A DNA stretch of 64,000 nt from Pseudomonadota bacterium (GTDB taxonomy: Bacteria; Pseudomonadota; Gammaproteobacteria; Legionellales; Legionellaceae). The stretch covers positions 1 through 64,000 of the forward strand of contig JAGVJN010000049.1 of NCBI GenBank assembly GCA_020051095.1, written 5' to 3'. Made by a program: the position numbers and the translations under genes. Under the pieces are notes generated by a model, which saw only the letters and a program-made list of their open reading frames with translations, made no database searches and was not told the DNA's origin. Below, in pieces: positions 45,201 to 52,358 of this stretch. Position 1 is the stretch's first letter. Every line of letters begins with the position of its first letter.

Positions 45201-45363
45201 TATTAACCGGTCGGCACTTGAGAATGCGGTGATTGGTTTGGCCACGGTGGGTAAAACCTGGGCTCAGTATGCGCAGCAAAATTTTAACAGGCAACCAACC
45301 ATTGAGGTGTTTTCTGGAACGGCGATCGGCGTATTATTTACCCAAGATGCATCGTTTTCTTGA
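42295..45363 (+). CDS. icmE: Dot/Icm core protein IcmE (DotG) with long decapeptide repeat
   Basis: 1022 residues. A cytosolic stub and one membrane segment (~17-40) lead into a periplasmic repeat region (~165-712) made of decapeptides of the type AGFTAKQLKD, with Cys-bearing variants (AGCS...) at intervals. A Gln-rich linker follows. The last ~200 residues (GEIMFAVIDTSVNSDEPGPILATLVSGPFKG ... TTVTIGG) are VirB10/TrbI-like and should sit at the outer-membrane pore. DotG spans both membranes and forms the central channel. Tandem nucleotide identity within the repeats (see separate entry) means length may vary between strains. Confidence 0.96.
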   Translation: MATRKDNLKALFTNTRTRLILLFTGALLIIGVIIGVSKLLSTPSAEKQATADVSLVPNIQSIPGQLNPTPEYAKLQEIQNISQAQQAEKQGTSAIPTIIRLQKLGEGGTGLQNVSQGIGFQALARESQLGPQQSLWLQELKQANCSKSSVAKVTSEGAGLDDLRKGCSCVQLKENGYQLSDLDQICSCKDLRAAGFNARQLKDQGYTAGRLKRCGFDACELRNAGFTAQQLKDGGFTDGELRGAGYSPEEIRRASGIPDGITADDIRRAGCSPDALRKLREAGVTAAAIVRISGCTAAQLKAAGYTAQDLKNAGFTAAQLKNAGFTPDELRKAGYTARDLLDAGFTPKQLADAGYTPAQIQAAESELPLGITPEMIKNAGCSKTALEQERLAGVSAKLIREYAGCSAKALKAAGFTDADLANAGFTPAQIKDATPVTDAQIKAAGCDPKKLHQLLEEGVSAKRIRELNGCTAEQLKEAGYGPAALEAAGFTPQQLLDAGFTPAQLRAAGINPISALAKGRVSDCSVASLKAAREAGVTAAEIKRTLGCSAKAMKEAGYTAKELRDAGYTAAQLKAAGFTAKQLKDAGFTAKQLKDAGFTAAQLKDAGFTAKQLKDAGFSAQQLKDAGFTAAQLKDAGFTAKQLKDAGFTAKQLKDAGFTAAQLKDAGFSAKQLKDAGFSAKQLKDAGFSAKELKDAGFTNQQLENAGFSPADIGVALPPGQAGDTLQDSELPGVATGSRAQQRADRSSQQLQQLLKQQQKQFDQQQFQQRIDQRKVQMQSEASDSLNKWKQVATQAYIAGDQDKNDKDSGVGQSLGKNTQGKNSGQDSSENSPYPSVKTGEIMFAVIDTSVNSDEPGPILATLVSGPFKGSKLIGSFTTNQNSGKMTIQFQTISIPGDKKTQSISAYAIDPNTARTALSSRTDNHYLYRYGSLFASTFLEGFGNAFQSADTTVTIGGTGGGDNITVQNGINRSALENAVIGLATVGKTWAQYAQQNFNRQPTIEVFSGTAIGVLFTQDASFS
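44071..44300 (+). repeat. 90-bp higher-order tandem repeat inside icmE
   Basis: The block GATGCTGGTTTCACGGCAGC and the ~20 bases after it recur at 44078, 44168 and 44258, exactly 90 bases apart, within a 30-base (decapeptide) period. Flanking decapeptide units differ mostly at silent positions. The identity at nucleotide level shows recent duplication of three-unit blocks. Confidence 0.85.
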
Positions 45364-45391
45364 TTATTAACTAATAGTAGAGATTGAGACT

Positions 45392-46189
45392 ATGGCAGAT
45401 ACAAAAGACAACAATGAAGGATATGAATTTCCGGAGCTTGATGGTTACTCGCCTGAAGGCTATGAGGAAGCGCCGTCAGATTCTCAACCAACGCAATCCT
45501 CAATGAGTACCTCCGGGTTTTCTTTAGCTAATATAAATCCTGTGTGGCGAAATGCTGGCATTGTTATCGCGGGGGTGGTTGTTCTCATGTTAGCTTATAA
45601 GTATTTTGGTGGCATTTTTAGCACCAGTAAGAAAGCTCCTTCAGAGATTTCTTCTATACCCAAACAGCCACCTATTCAACCACCCATACCACAACCTAAA
45701 ATTGTGGAGCCAACCCCAAAACCAAAACCCGATGAATCGATGTCCAAACAGGTTCGTCAAAACTTGGCAAAATTAGAGTTAAGCCAGCAAAATCTTTCCT
45801 CAAATGTGAGTGATATTGAATCAAAATTGAATGGATTAGATGGCAATGTGACTGACTTATCTGACAAATTGGCTACTATCAACCAGCAACTAGCTGACAT
45901 CGCAGAAAAGTTAGACGGTCAAGGTAATGTCATTAATCTACTGAAAGCCAAACTAACCCCCAAAAGTAAGCCAAAGCCAAAAAAAATATTACCACCCCCC
46001 ATACAATATTCCATCCAAGCTGTCATTCCTGGCCGAGCTTGGCTAATTGGATCAAATGGGTCTACAATTACAGTAAGTAAGGGAAGTCGTATTGCCAGTT
46101 ATGGCATCGTTCGAATAATTGACGCTCAAATGGGGCGAGTAGTAACAAGCTCAGGGAAAGTGATTCAATTTGAGCAAGAAGATTTTTAG
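45392..46189 (+). CDS. icmG: Dot/Icm protein IcmG (DotF)
   Basis: 265 residues with an acidic N-terminus, one membrane segment (~53-70), a Pro/Lys-rich stretch (~88-112), a coiled coil (~120-190) and a compact C-terminal periplasmic domain (IQYSIQAVIPGRAWLIGSNGSTITVSKG ... GRVVTSSGKVIQF). This architecture is that of DotF. DotF is an inner-membrane component that associates with the core and with effectors. It lies 28 bases after icmE. Confidence 0.93.
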   Translation: MADTKDNNEGYEFPELDGYSPEGYEEAPSDSQPTQSSMSTSGFSLANINPVWRNAGIVIAGVVVLMLAYKYFGGIFSTSKKAPSEISSIPKQPPIQPPIPQPKIVEPTPKPKPDESMSKQVRQNLAKLELSQQNLSSNVSDIESKLNGLDGNVTDLSDKLATINQQLADIAEKLDGQGNVINLLKAKLTPKSKPKPKKILPPPIQYSIQAVIPGRAWLIGSNGSTITVSKGSRIASYGIVRIIDAQMGRVVTSSGKVIQFEQEDF

Positions 46190-46196
46190 GTGAATT

Positions 46197-46769
46197 ATGG
46201 CTAGTTGTACGGCGGGTACAGTTGCCTGTTGGATTACCAGTCAAGCAGATATATTGCGAAATATCGCAGCCTCGCTTGAGCCGATTCAACAACTCATCAC
46301 GGGGGTAGCCTACGTCATGGGGATTGCTTTTGCATTTAAAGCAATCTATAGCCTGAAAGTGTATGGCGAAGCCAGAACGATGATGTCATCTAATGCGAGT
46401 TTAAAAGAGCCGGTCACTTATCTGGTGGTTTCGGCAGTCTTTATCTATCTGCCTCGCGCCATGAAAGTGTTGCTAATGACAACGTTTGGCGATACTGATA
46501 TATTGCCGTATGCACCAATTAATAGTTCTAACGGTACGTTAGATGCTTTATTTGGATCAAATAGCCCGGTAGGTGCATCATTATCGCTATTCATTCAAGT
46601 GATAGGTTTAATAGCTTTCATTCGTGGATGGGTATTAATAGCACGAGCTGCTGGCCAAGGTGGGCAGCCTGGTACTACGGGCAAAGGATTAATGCATGTT
46701 TTTGGGGGGATTTTAGCGATTAACATTGTGAAAACGTTGGAGATAATCAATAATACTTTATATGGGTAG
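46197..46769 (+). CDS. icmC: Dot/Icm membrane protein IcmC (DotE)
   Basis: 190 residues with about three to four membrane segments (~30-50, ~75-98, ~122-150). LEPIQQLITGVAYVMGIAFAFKAIYSLKVYGEARTMMSS and GVLIARAAGQGG-like RGWVLIARAAGQGGQPG fit the DotE/IcmC family. It lies seven bases after icmG. The related small membrane protein IcmD follows. Confidence 0.92.
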   Translation: MASCTAGTVACWITSQADILRNIAASLEPIQQLITGVAYVMGIAFAFKAIYSLKVYGEARTMMSSNASLKEPVTYLVVSAVFIYLPRAMKVLLMTTFGDTDILPYAPINSSNGTLDALFGSNSPVGASLSLFIQVIGLIAFIRGWVLIARAAGQGGQPGTTGKGLMHVFGGILAINIVKTLEIINNTLYG

Positions 46770-46800
46770 AGACATTTTAGGCCGATTCGGAGGAAAAACT

Positions 46801-47208
46801 GTGAAAAATTGTAAATTTAATTTCAATCAACTAAGTCAGTTCATTGTCTATGCAACGGGTTTAGTATGTTTATTGGTAACGGGCCAAGCCGTAGCTGCTG
46901 GCGCCGAAACATTGGGTGGGATTGCATCGACTGTGACCCAATCCTTTACTGCGTTGACCCAGCTAATCACGGCGGGTTCTTATTTAGCGGGCCTTGGGTT
47001 TTCGATTGGTGCTATTATGAAATTTAAGCAACATAAAGATAACCCGACTCAGATCCAAATTGGTACGCCTATTGCGCTCGTATTTATCGCAGCCGCTTTA
47101 CTATTCTTACCTGCGATTCTAACTTCAACAGGTACCACCTTGTTTGGTCAATTATCTCAAGGTGATATTGGTGGACCAACTGGTATTGTATTTACAGTTG
47201 GAAACTGA
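46801..47208 (+). CDS. icmD: Dot/Icm membrane protein IcmD (DotP)
   Basis: The GTG at 46801 has a strong GGAGG six bases upstream and gives 135 residues, close to the ~132 of Legionella IcmD. An ATG at 46762 is in frame but overlaps icmC and lacks such a site. A signal-like first hydrophobic segment (ATGLVCLLVTGQAVAAGA) is followed by two more (~60-80 and ~95-118). GAIMKFKQHKDNPTQIQIGTPIALVFIAAALLFLP is typical of the family. Confidence 0.9.
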   Translation: MKNCKFNFNQLSQFIVYATGLVCLLVTGQAVAAGAETLGGIASTVTQSFTALTQLITAGSYLAGLGFSIGAIMKFKQHKDNPTQIQIGTPIALVFIAAALLFLPAILTSTGTTLFGQLSQGDIGGPTGIVFTVGN

Positions 47209-47249
47209 TTTATTGGAATCGGCTTTCTTTCAGCCAGAATCATTTTTGG

Positions 47250-47274
47250 GGAGGCAAGCTTATAGCTTGCCTCC
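47250..47274. repeat. Perfect hairpin between icmD and icmJ
   Basis: GGAGGCAAGC and GCTTGCCTCC form a 10-bp perfect stem with a TTATA loop. No T-run follows, so it is not a classical terminator. An ATG lies two bases after it (47277), but the icmJ start is more likely 47295. The stem contains a GGAGG sequence and could influence translation or stability of the icmJB part of the message. Confidence 0.7.
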
Positions 47275-47294
47275 GTATGTTTGGTGAATTAAGA

Positions 47295-47924
47295 ATGACG
47301 AAACTTTTAGGCAAACATGTATTACGTTTAATGGCTTCTGCCAATGCTTGGCGGTTGTATTCTGCGCGTAAGTCTGATCCAAAATTTGCCGAATATGAAA
47401 GAAAAATTTGGGAAAGAGATCAATATAGTTGTCAATTCTGTGGTTTTCAGGCCAAAAAATATCAAGATGTGGTCAATTTAGATGGCGATTTTTCGAACAA
47501 CAAAATGTCTAACATGGTCACCGCTTGTTGCTTTTGTTCCCAATGTTACTTTATTGAATCAGTTGGGGTTGGTGGTTATGGCGGGGGAACATTAATTTAT
47601 GTTCCTGAGATGAGCCAAACTGAGTTAAACAGTTTATGCCATGTGTTATTTTGTGCTATTACCAATGATACCGGTTATAAGCAAAGTGCTCAGGCGATAT
47701 ATCGTAGTTTAAAATTTCGCTCTAAAAATGTTGAGAACAAATTTGGCGAAGGGACCAGTGATCCCTCTATCATGGGGCAGTTAATCATTGATTCAGGGGT
47801 GAGTGATAAAGAAACAATAGACCAGATGTTCGAGTCGGTTAGGTTACTGCCTTCCCGGGCAAAGTTTAGAAAGCAAATAGAACATTGGGCTGCAGCAGCA
47901 GTGAGGGAGATTGTTGAAGGATAA
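47295..47924 (+). CDS. icmJ: Dot/Icm protein IcmJ (DotN)
   Basis: The ATG at 47295 gives 209 residues, near the 208 of Legionella IcmJ. An ATG at 47277 is in frame but directly abuts the hairpin. CQFCGFQAKKYQDVVNLDGDFSNNKMSNMVTACCFCSQCYF is a zinc-finger, HNH-like block conserved in DotN, and VGVGGYGGGTLIYVPE is a signature stretch. DotN is part of the coupling complex with DotL and DotM. No ribosome-binding site stands out. Confidence 0.95.
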   Translation: MTKLLGKHVLRLMASANAWRLYSARKSDPKFAEYERKIWERDQYSCQFCGFQAKKYQDVVNLDGDFSNNKMSNMVTACCFCSQCYFIESVGVGGYGGGTLIYVPEMSQTELNSLCHVLFCAITNDTGYKQSAQAIYRSLKFRSKNVENKFGEGTSDPSIMGQLIIDSGVSDKETIDQMFESVRLLPSRAKFRKQIEHWAAAAVREIVEG

Positions 47925-47980
47925 CAACTTGTTTTGCGGAACGAGTTAAAGTTGATGCGGTCTTAAGCAACGAGGATGAG

Positions 47981-50900
47981 GTGAGCATGGGAAGATTGGC
48001 TGACTCTTTTTTCGAAGGCATGGATACTTTCCTTGCCTGGATCAGTACTTCATTAAAGCAAACCAGCGAGTCTTATATTGACCTGGAAACAGCCGATAGC
48101 AATACGGTTCTAGTCAATCACGATGGTACCTTACTTTCCATTATCAAAATACACGGGATCATGGCTTTGGCTGGTCCCGAAGAATTTGAGCGGTTAGTTG
48201 AAGGATTAAATAATGCTTTTCGGGGTGCAATGTCTCGGACAGGTCATGCTTTTCAAGTTTATTTCAGTCATGAAAAGCAGAGTATTCGAAAAAAAATTGA
48301 AGATATTTATGCCCCCGCGTTTGCAACAGCAGAAAAACTCGAATTGGATTTATCGGATTTATTTAAAGAACGAGTCAATTATTTATCCGGCTATTGCGCC
48401 GATGAAAGCGTATATTTCACCCTCTATACTCGGCCAATTAACTTAACCGGAGAACAGCTTAAAGCAGCCAACAAAGCAAAATTAAAAATGCTGCGTGAAA
48501 CGAAAGCACCGCCTTTTAGAAATACACAAACAATTTATGCAGCGATCCCTGAATTGCGTGATACGCATGACGCATTTGTGCGAGCCATCATGCATGATTT
48601 CGAAAGCCTCAATATATCGGCAACCTTGTTAAATGTTCATGATGCAGTGAAAAGCATCCGTATCTCAGCCGATCCTGATTTTACATCAGACGACTGGCAG
48701 GCATCACTTCCGGGAGATAAATGTCGCGCTCGTGAGCTCAATGGTTTTGATGGTGATCCGTCCGATCTATTATGGCCCTCATTAGCCAAACAAGTGTTGC
48801 CTCGTGATGCTGAGATTAAAGATATGCGCACGGTTAGAGTGGGCGATAAAATTTATTCAACAATCTATATCGATTTGTTCCCCAAAGATGTCAGGCCGTT
48901 TATCAATTTATTTTCACGGATCTTACCGTCACACATCCCTTGGAAAATGGCTTTCCTTGTCGAAAGCGAAGGATTGAATACCGTCAAATTAAAGGGGTTA
49001 CTCTCTGCGATTTTAAGTTTTTCATCGGCGCAAAATCGATTAATCAGTGATTCTGTGAATTTATTAAAGTACCTTGAGTTAAATACGGATGAAGCGGTTG
49101 TTCGTTTGCGCGTGGTTGCTTCTACTTGGGCACCTGAGAACGACCTGTCTTTGTTAAGAAGACGAAGTTCGGAATTAGTAAAAGCTATCCAAGGTTGGGG
49201 ATCTACCGATGTTTCAGAGATGTGTGGGGACCCATTTGAAGGTTTTGTGTCGAATATGCTTGCTGCAACCGTTAGCAGTAGTGCAGTTCCATCGGTAGCG
49301 CCGCTCACCGATGTAATCAGCATGTTGCCGATTACTCGCCCTGCATCGCCTTGGCGGACAGGCGCATTATTATTTCGCTCACCGGATGGCAAACCATGGC
49401 CATTTCAACCGGGTTCGACACGTCAAACCACATGGATTGATTTGGTTTATGCTAGACCGGGTTCGGGTAAATCTGTTTTATCAAGTGCACAAAATCTTGC
49501 GCTATGCCTAAATGGCGGGTTGAGCCGCTTGCCTCGGATTGCCATTATTGATATTGGACCGTCTAGTAGTGGTTTAATTTCGTTATTAAAAGAGGCATTG
49601 CCGAAATCCAAACGCCATTTAGTTGCTTATCATCGATTACGCATGGCGAAAGAATATAGTATTAACCCCTTTGATACACAGTTAGGTTGTCGGTATCCAA
49701 CTGCTCTTGAGCGCTCCTTTTTAGTAAATTTTTTAACGTTATTAACCACCCCTTTGGGCGCTGCCAAGCCATACGACGGGATGGCCGATTTGGCAGGTAT
49801 GGTGGTGGATGAATTATATAAGAGCCTTGCTGATGAATTTAATCCAACCCCCTATACCACGGGTGTTGAAGAAATGTTGGATGGCATATTGGAAGAGATT
49901 GGCTTTGTCAAAGATTCAAAATCAACTTGGTGGGAAGTGACAGACGCTTTATTCTTAGCTGGGTTCGCGCATGAAGCGATGCTGGCGCAACGATATGCCA
50001 TGCCTTTGCTGGCGGATGCTGCTTCAATCTGTCGAACACCTTCAATTGAAGACCTTTATGAAAAAGTAACAACTCCGACAGGTGAATCGTTAATTAGTGC
50101 GTTTTCACGCATGGTTTCCTCCGCGGTTCGGGAGTATCCCATTTTATCGAGGATTACGAGTTTCGATATCGGTGATGCCCGTGTTGTTTCTTTAGATTTA
50201 GATGAAGTGGCTAAATCCGGTGGTGATGCAGCGGATAGACAAACCGCTGTTATGTATATGTTAGCGCGCTATGTTTTGGCAAGGCACTTCTACCTCACTG
50301 AGGAAAGCATGGGTAGTGTTGTTCCAGAAGAATACAAAGAATATCATGATGAGCGTATTCAAGAAATTCGAGAAGATCCGAAACGGATTGTTTATGATGA
50401 ATTTCACCGAACAGCTAAATCATCAGCGGTTAGAGAACAAGTAATTATCGATATGCGTGAAGGGCGTAAATGGAAAGTGCAAATTGCGTTACTTTCCCAG
50501 TCGGTTGATGATTTTGATCCGGTGATGATTGAGTTTGCGACTGCGATCTATGTGATGGATGCAGGCCCCTCCCAAGCAGTTGAGAAAACCACTCAGATTT
50601 TTGGCTTATCGCCTACCTCGAAAACGGCACTTAGAACGAGGGTGCATGGTCCCCGAGAAGGAGGAGCAACCTTTTTAGTGCAATATGCCACCAAAGAAGG
50701 CATAAACATGCAGTTACTGACCTTAACTTTGGGGCCAATTGAGCTATGGGCATTTAGCACAACGGCTGAAGATGCCTTATTAAGGAATCGATTGTATAAG
50801 CATTTAGGCCCAGCTGAAACGAGACGAGTCCTCGCTAACTTTTTCCCTGGTGGATCAGCCGCTAAAGAGGTTGAGAATCGATTAATCAGTAAGCGGGAAG

Positions 50901-51019
50901 CGAGCGGTTTGATTGAGGAAGAGGTTAAGGAAGGGGTCATTGATGAGTTAATCAACGACATTATCAGCGTTTATACGAAAGATCCTAATGCGAAGGTATT
51001 GCCAGTAAGGAATGCTTAA
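47981..51019 (+). CDS. icmB: Dot/Icm ATPase IcmB (DotO)
   Basis: 1012 residues from the GTG at 47981; an ATG two codons later is equally possible, both with GAGG upstream. It is the VirB4-like ATPase of the system. Walker A ARPGSGKSVL lies near residue 495, and KRIVYDEFHRTAK carries the Walker B/DE residues. The N-terminal half (LVNHDGTLLSIIKIHGIMAL ...) and the C-terminal IALLSQSVDDFDPVMIEFAT block match DotO. DotO docks as hexamers at the cytosolic base of the machine. It is the last gene of the rightward icm series. Confidence 0.96.
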   Translation: MSMGRLADSFFEGMDTFLAWISTSLKQTSESYIDLETADSNTVLVNHDGTLLSIIKIHGIMALAGPEEFERLVEGLNNAFRGAMSRTGHAFQVYFSHEKQSIRKKIEDIYAPAFATAEKLELDLSDLFKERVNYLSGYCADESVYFTLYTRPINLTGEQLKAANKAKLKMLRETKAPPFRNTQTIYAAIPELRDTHDAFVRAIMHDFESLNISATLLNVHDAVKSIRISADPDFTSDDWQASLPGDKCRARELNGFDGDPSDLLWPSLAKQVLPRDAEIKDMRTVRVGDKIYSTIYIDLFPKDVRPFINLFSRILPSHIPWKMAFLVESEGLNTVKLKGLLSAILSFSSAQNRLISDSVNLLKYLELNTDEAVVRLRVVASTWAPENDLSLLRRRSSELVKAIQGWGSTDVSEMCGDPFEGFVSNMLAATVSSSAVPSVAPLTDVISMLPITRPASPWRTGALLFRSPDGKPWPFQPGSTRQTTWIDLVYARPGSGKSVLSSAQNLALCLNGGLSRLPRIAIIDIGPSSSGLISLLKEALPKSKRHLVAYHRLRMAKEYSINPFDTQLGCRYPTALERSFLVNFLTLLTTPLGAAKPYDGMADLAGMVVDELYKSLADEFNPTPYTTGVEEMLDGILEEIGFVKDSKSTWWEVTDALFLAGFAHEAMLAQRYAMPLLADAASICRTPSIEDLYEKVTTPTGESLISAFSRMVSSAVREYPILSRITSFDIGDARVVSLDLDEVAKSGGDAADRQTAVMYMLARYVLARHFYLTEESMGSVVPEEYKEYHDERIQEIREDPKRIVYDEFHRTAKSSAVREQVIIDMREGRKWKVQIALLSQSVDDFDPVMIEFATAIYVMDAGPSQAVEKTTQIFGLSPTSKTALRTRVHGPREGGATFLVQYATKEGINMQLLTLTLGPIELWAFSTTAEDALLRNRLYKHLGPAETRRVLANFFPGGSAAKEVENRLISKREASGLIEEEVKEGVIDELINDIISVYTKDPNAKVLPVRNA

Positions 51020-51122
51020 ATTCAAGGGAAAGTCCGGAAGATAAGTGGGTGAATTAAGTTGGAGATGTTCCCAAATTATCAACTAATGGAATGTGGACAC
51101 GCCCTAGAATGTAGGAAAGTCG

Positions 51123-51899
51123 ATGGAAAGAATAAAAATTGTATTCATCACAGAATCTGAACCATTTTATATGGCGGACGCTTTCCGCTATTTTTTTAGC
51201 CATGACGTAGGCGCTATTGATATTAAAAGTGCTTTTATATTGAATTATTTTCACGTTGGTTATACGGGCGCAAATCGCATTAACTATCTGGATGTGCTAA
51301 GGGCATTTGGTCCTATTAACTTCTTCAAAGCCCTTGTGCGTATCTTAAAAGGACGATTCAGCGCGGATAAACAAGTTTCCAATATATTTATAAATCAAGG
51401 CATTCCAGTATTTAATGGGTTGGAAGATATTAATGCAGAAGATGTGGTAAAAAAAATCCAAACTTACCAACCTGATTATATTGTAGCAGTTGGAGTGAAT
51501 TCACTATTTAATAAAAAGTTGCTGCATGCATCGCGTTTTGGCTGTATTAACCTACACTCTGGCATTAAACCCGAGCATCGAGGACGCGCTTCGATATTTT
51601 GGGCATTAGCGGATGGTTGTGCAGAAACGGGTGTTACCGTTCATAAAATCGAGGAAGGGGTGGATACTGGCAATGTGATTGCAACCAGGCATTATACAAT
51701 CAGCGAACGTAGTTTAGATAAAGTTTTATTAGATATCCGAATGCTTGGGATGGATGCATTGCTAGAGTCGTTAAATAAAATAGTGCATCATCAAGAAATT
51801 GCGGGTGGGCAGCGGATAGATTCTTCTTGTAAGCCAAGACCCTACCCCAATCTAGACGATTTAAAAATGTTTGTAAAAAATGGGAATCGATTATTTTAA
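51123..51899 (+). CDS. Formyltransferase-family protein (methionyl-tRNA formyltransferase-like fold)
   Basis: 258 residues. YIVAVGVNSLFNKKLL, then INLHSGIKPEHRGRASIFWALADG and KIEEGVDTG, are the N10-formyl-tetrahydrofolate transferase motifs. Asn143, His145 and Asp181 form the expected triad with the 36-residue His-Asp spacing of the family. The N-terminal 80 residues are atypical and the protein lacks the Fmt C-terminal tRNA-binding domain, so this is not the initiator tRNA enzyme. Relatives include sugar-amine formyltransferases. The acceptor is unknown. It lies 104 bases after icmB, where Legionella has tphA, and faces the icmF-side genes. Confidence 0.8.
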   Translation: MERIKIVFITESEPFYMADAFRYFFSHDVGAIDIKSAFILNYFHVGYTGANRINYLDVLRAFGPINFFKALVRILKGRFSADKQVSNIFINQGIPVFNGLEDINAEDVVKKIQTYQPDYIVAVGVNSLFNKKLLHASRFGCINLHSGIKPEHRGRASIFWALADGCAETGVTVHKIEEGVDTGNVIATRHYTISERSLDKVLLDIRMLGMDALLESLNKIVHHQEIAGGQRIDSSCKPRPYPNLDDLKMFVKNGNRLF

Positions 51900-52280
51900 A
51901 ATTGTTGTTGAACTAACGCTTCCATCGGGTTTTATAAATTGTATCGTGTTGGCGTTAATTTGCTTTACCCGGTGGCAGCGAAAATCCTTTTTCCCTGCAG
52001 AAGACAGTTGACGGCAATAGGTGTTATTTTTGACATACCAGCGGCCTTGCCAATATTTCATTTTCGATAAATAGCGAGTATATCCTTGAATGGTCCCGTT
52101 TTTTGACCACTTCGCTTCGCCTTGGAATTTAATGGGACCGTAATTCCCATAAAACGACATATCACGGCCTGCAATTAATTGTCGAATTTCTTGGGAATTG
52201 AGGAATTTTGAGCCTGCAAAGCTTGCCTGTATGTATCCAACAGATAACAGAAAAATGAGATAGTATAAATAGCGCTTCAT
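51891..52280 (-). CDS. Small exported protein downstream of icmF (DUF995-like pattern)
   Basis: 129 residues with a clear signal peptide (MKRYLYYLIFLLSVGYIQASFA). The mature part starts LNSQEIRQLIAGRDMSFYG, and then shows W-x-K-x-G, YWQGRWYVKNNTYCRQL, FRCHRV and IKPDGS. This resembles the L-x-G ... G-x-W ... C ... C ... DG layout of DUF995-type small periplasmic proteins; the match is by pattern only. Two or three Cys could form a disulfide. It follows icmF by 78 bases on the same strand and may be cotranscribed with icmHF. Its 3' end overlaps the formyltransferase gene by nine bases. Confidence 0.65.
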   Translation of the reverse strand: MKRYLYYLIFLLSVGYIQASFAGSKFLNSQEIRQLIAGRDMSFYGNYGPIKFQGEAKWSKNGTIQGYTRYLSKMKYWQGRWYVKNNTYCRQLSSAGKKDFRCHRVKQINANTIQFIKPDGSVSSTTILK

Positions 52281-52358
52281 ACTTACAACTTAGATAAGCA
52301 CTCAGGAAATATCAAGTTGAACGTCGAGGATAGCCGGATATTGGGGCCACTCGCTGAC

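Noticed and set aside
46762..46800. ATG at 46762 as the icmD start
   Set aside because: The GTG at 46801 has an excellent GGAGG site, gives the expected length and places the signal-like segment near the N-terminus.
47277..47294. ATG at 47277 as the icmJ start
   Set aside because: It lies two bases after a strong hairpin with no free ribosome-binding site, and the protein from 47295 matches the family length better. It cannot be excluded.
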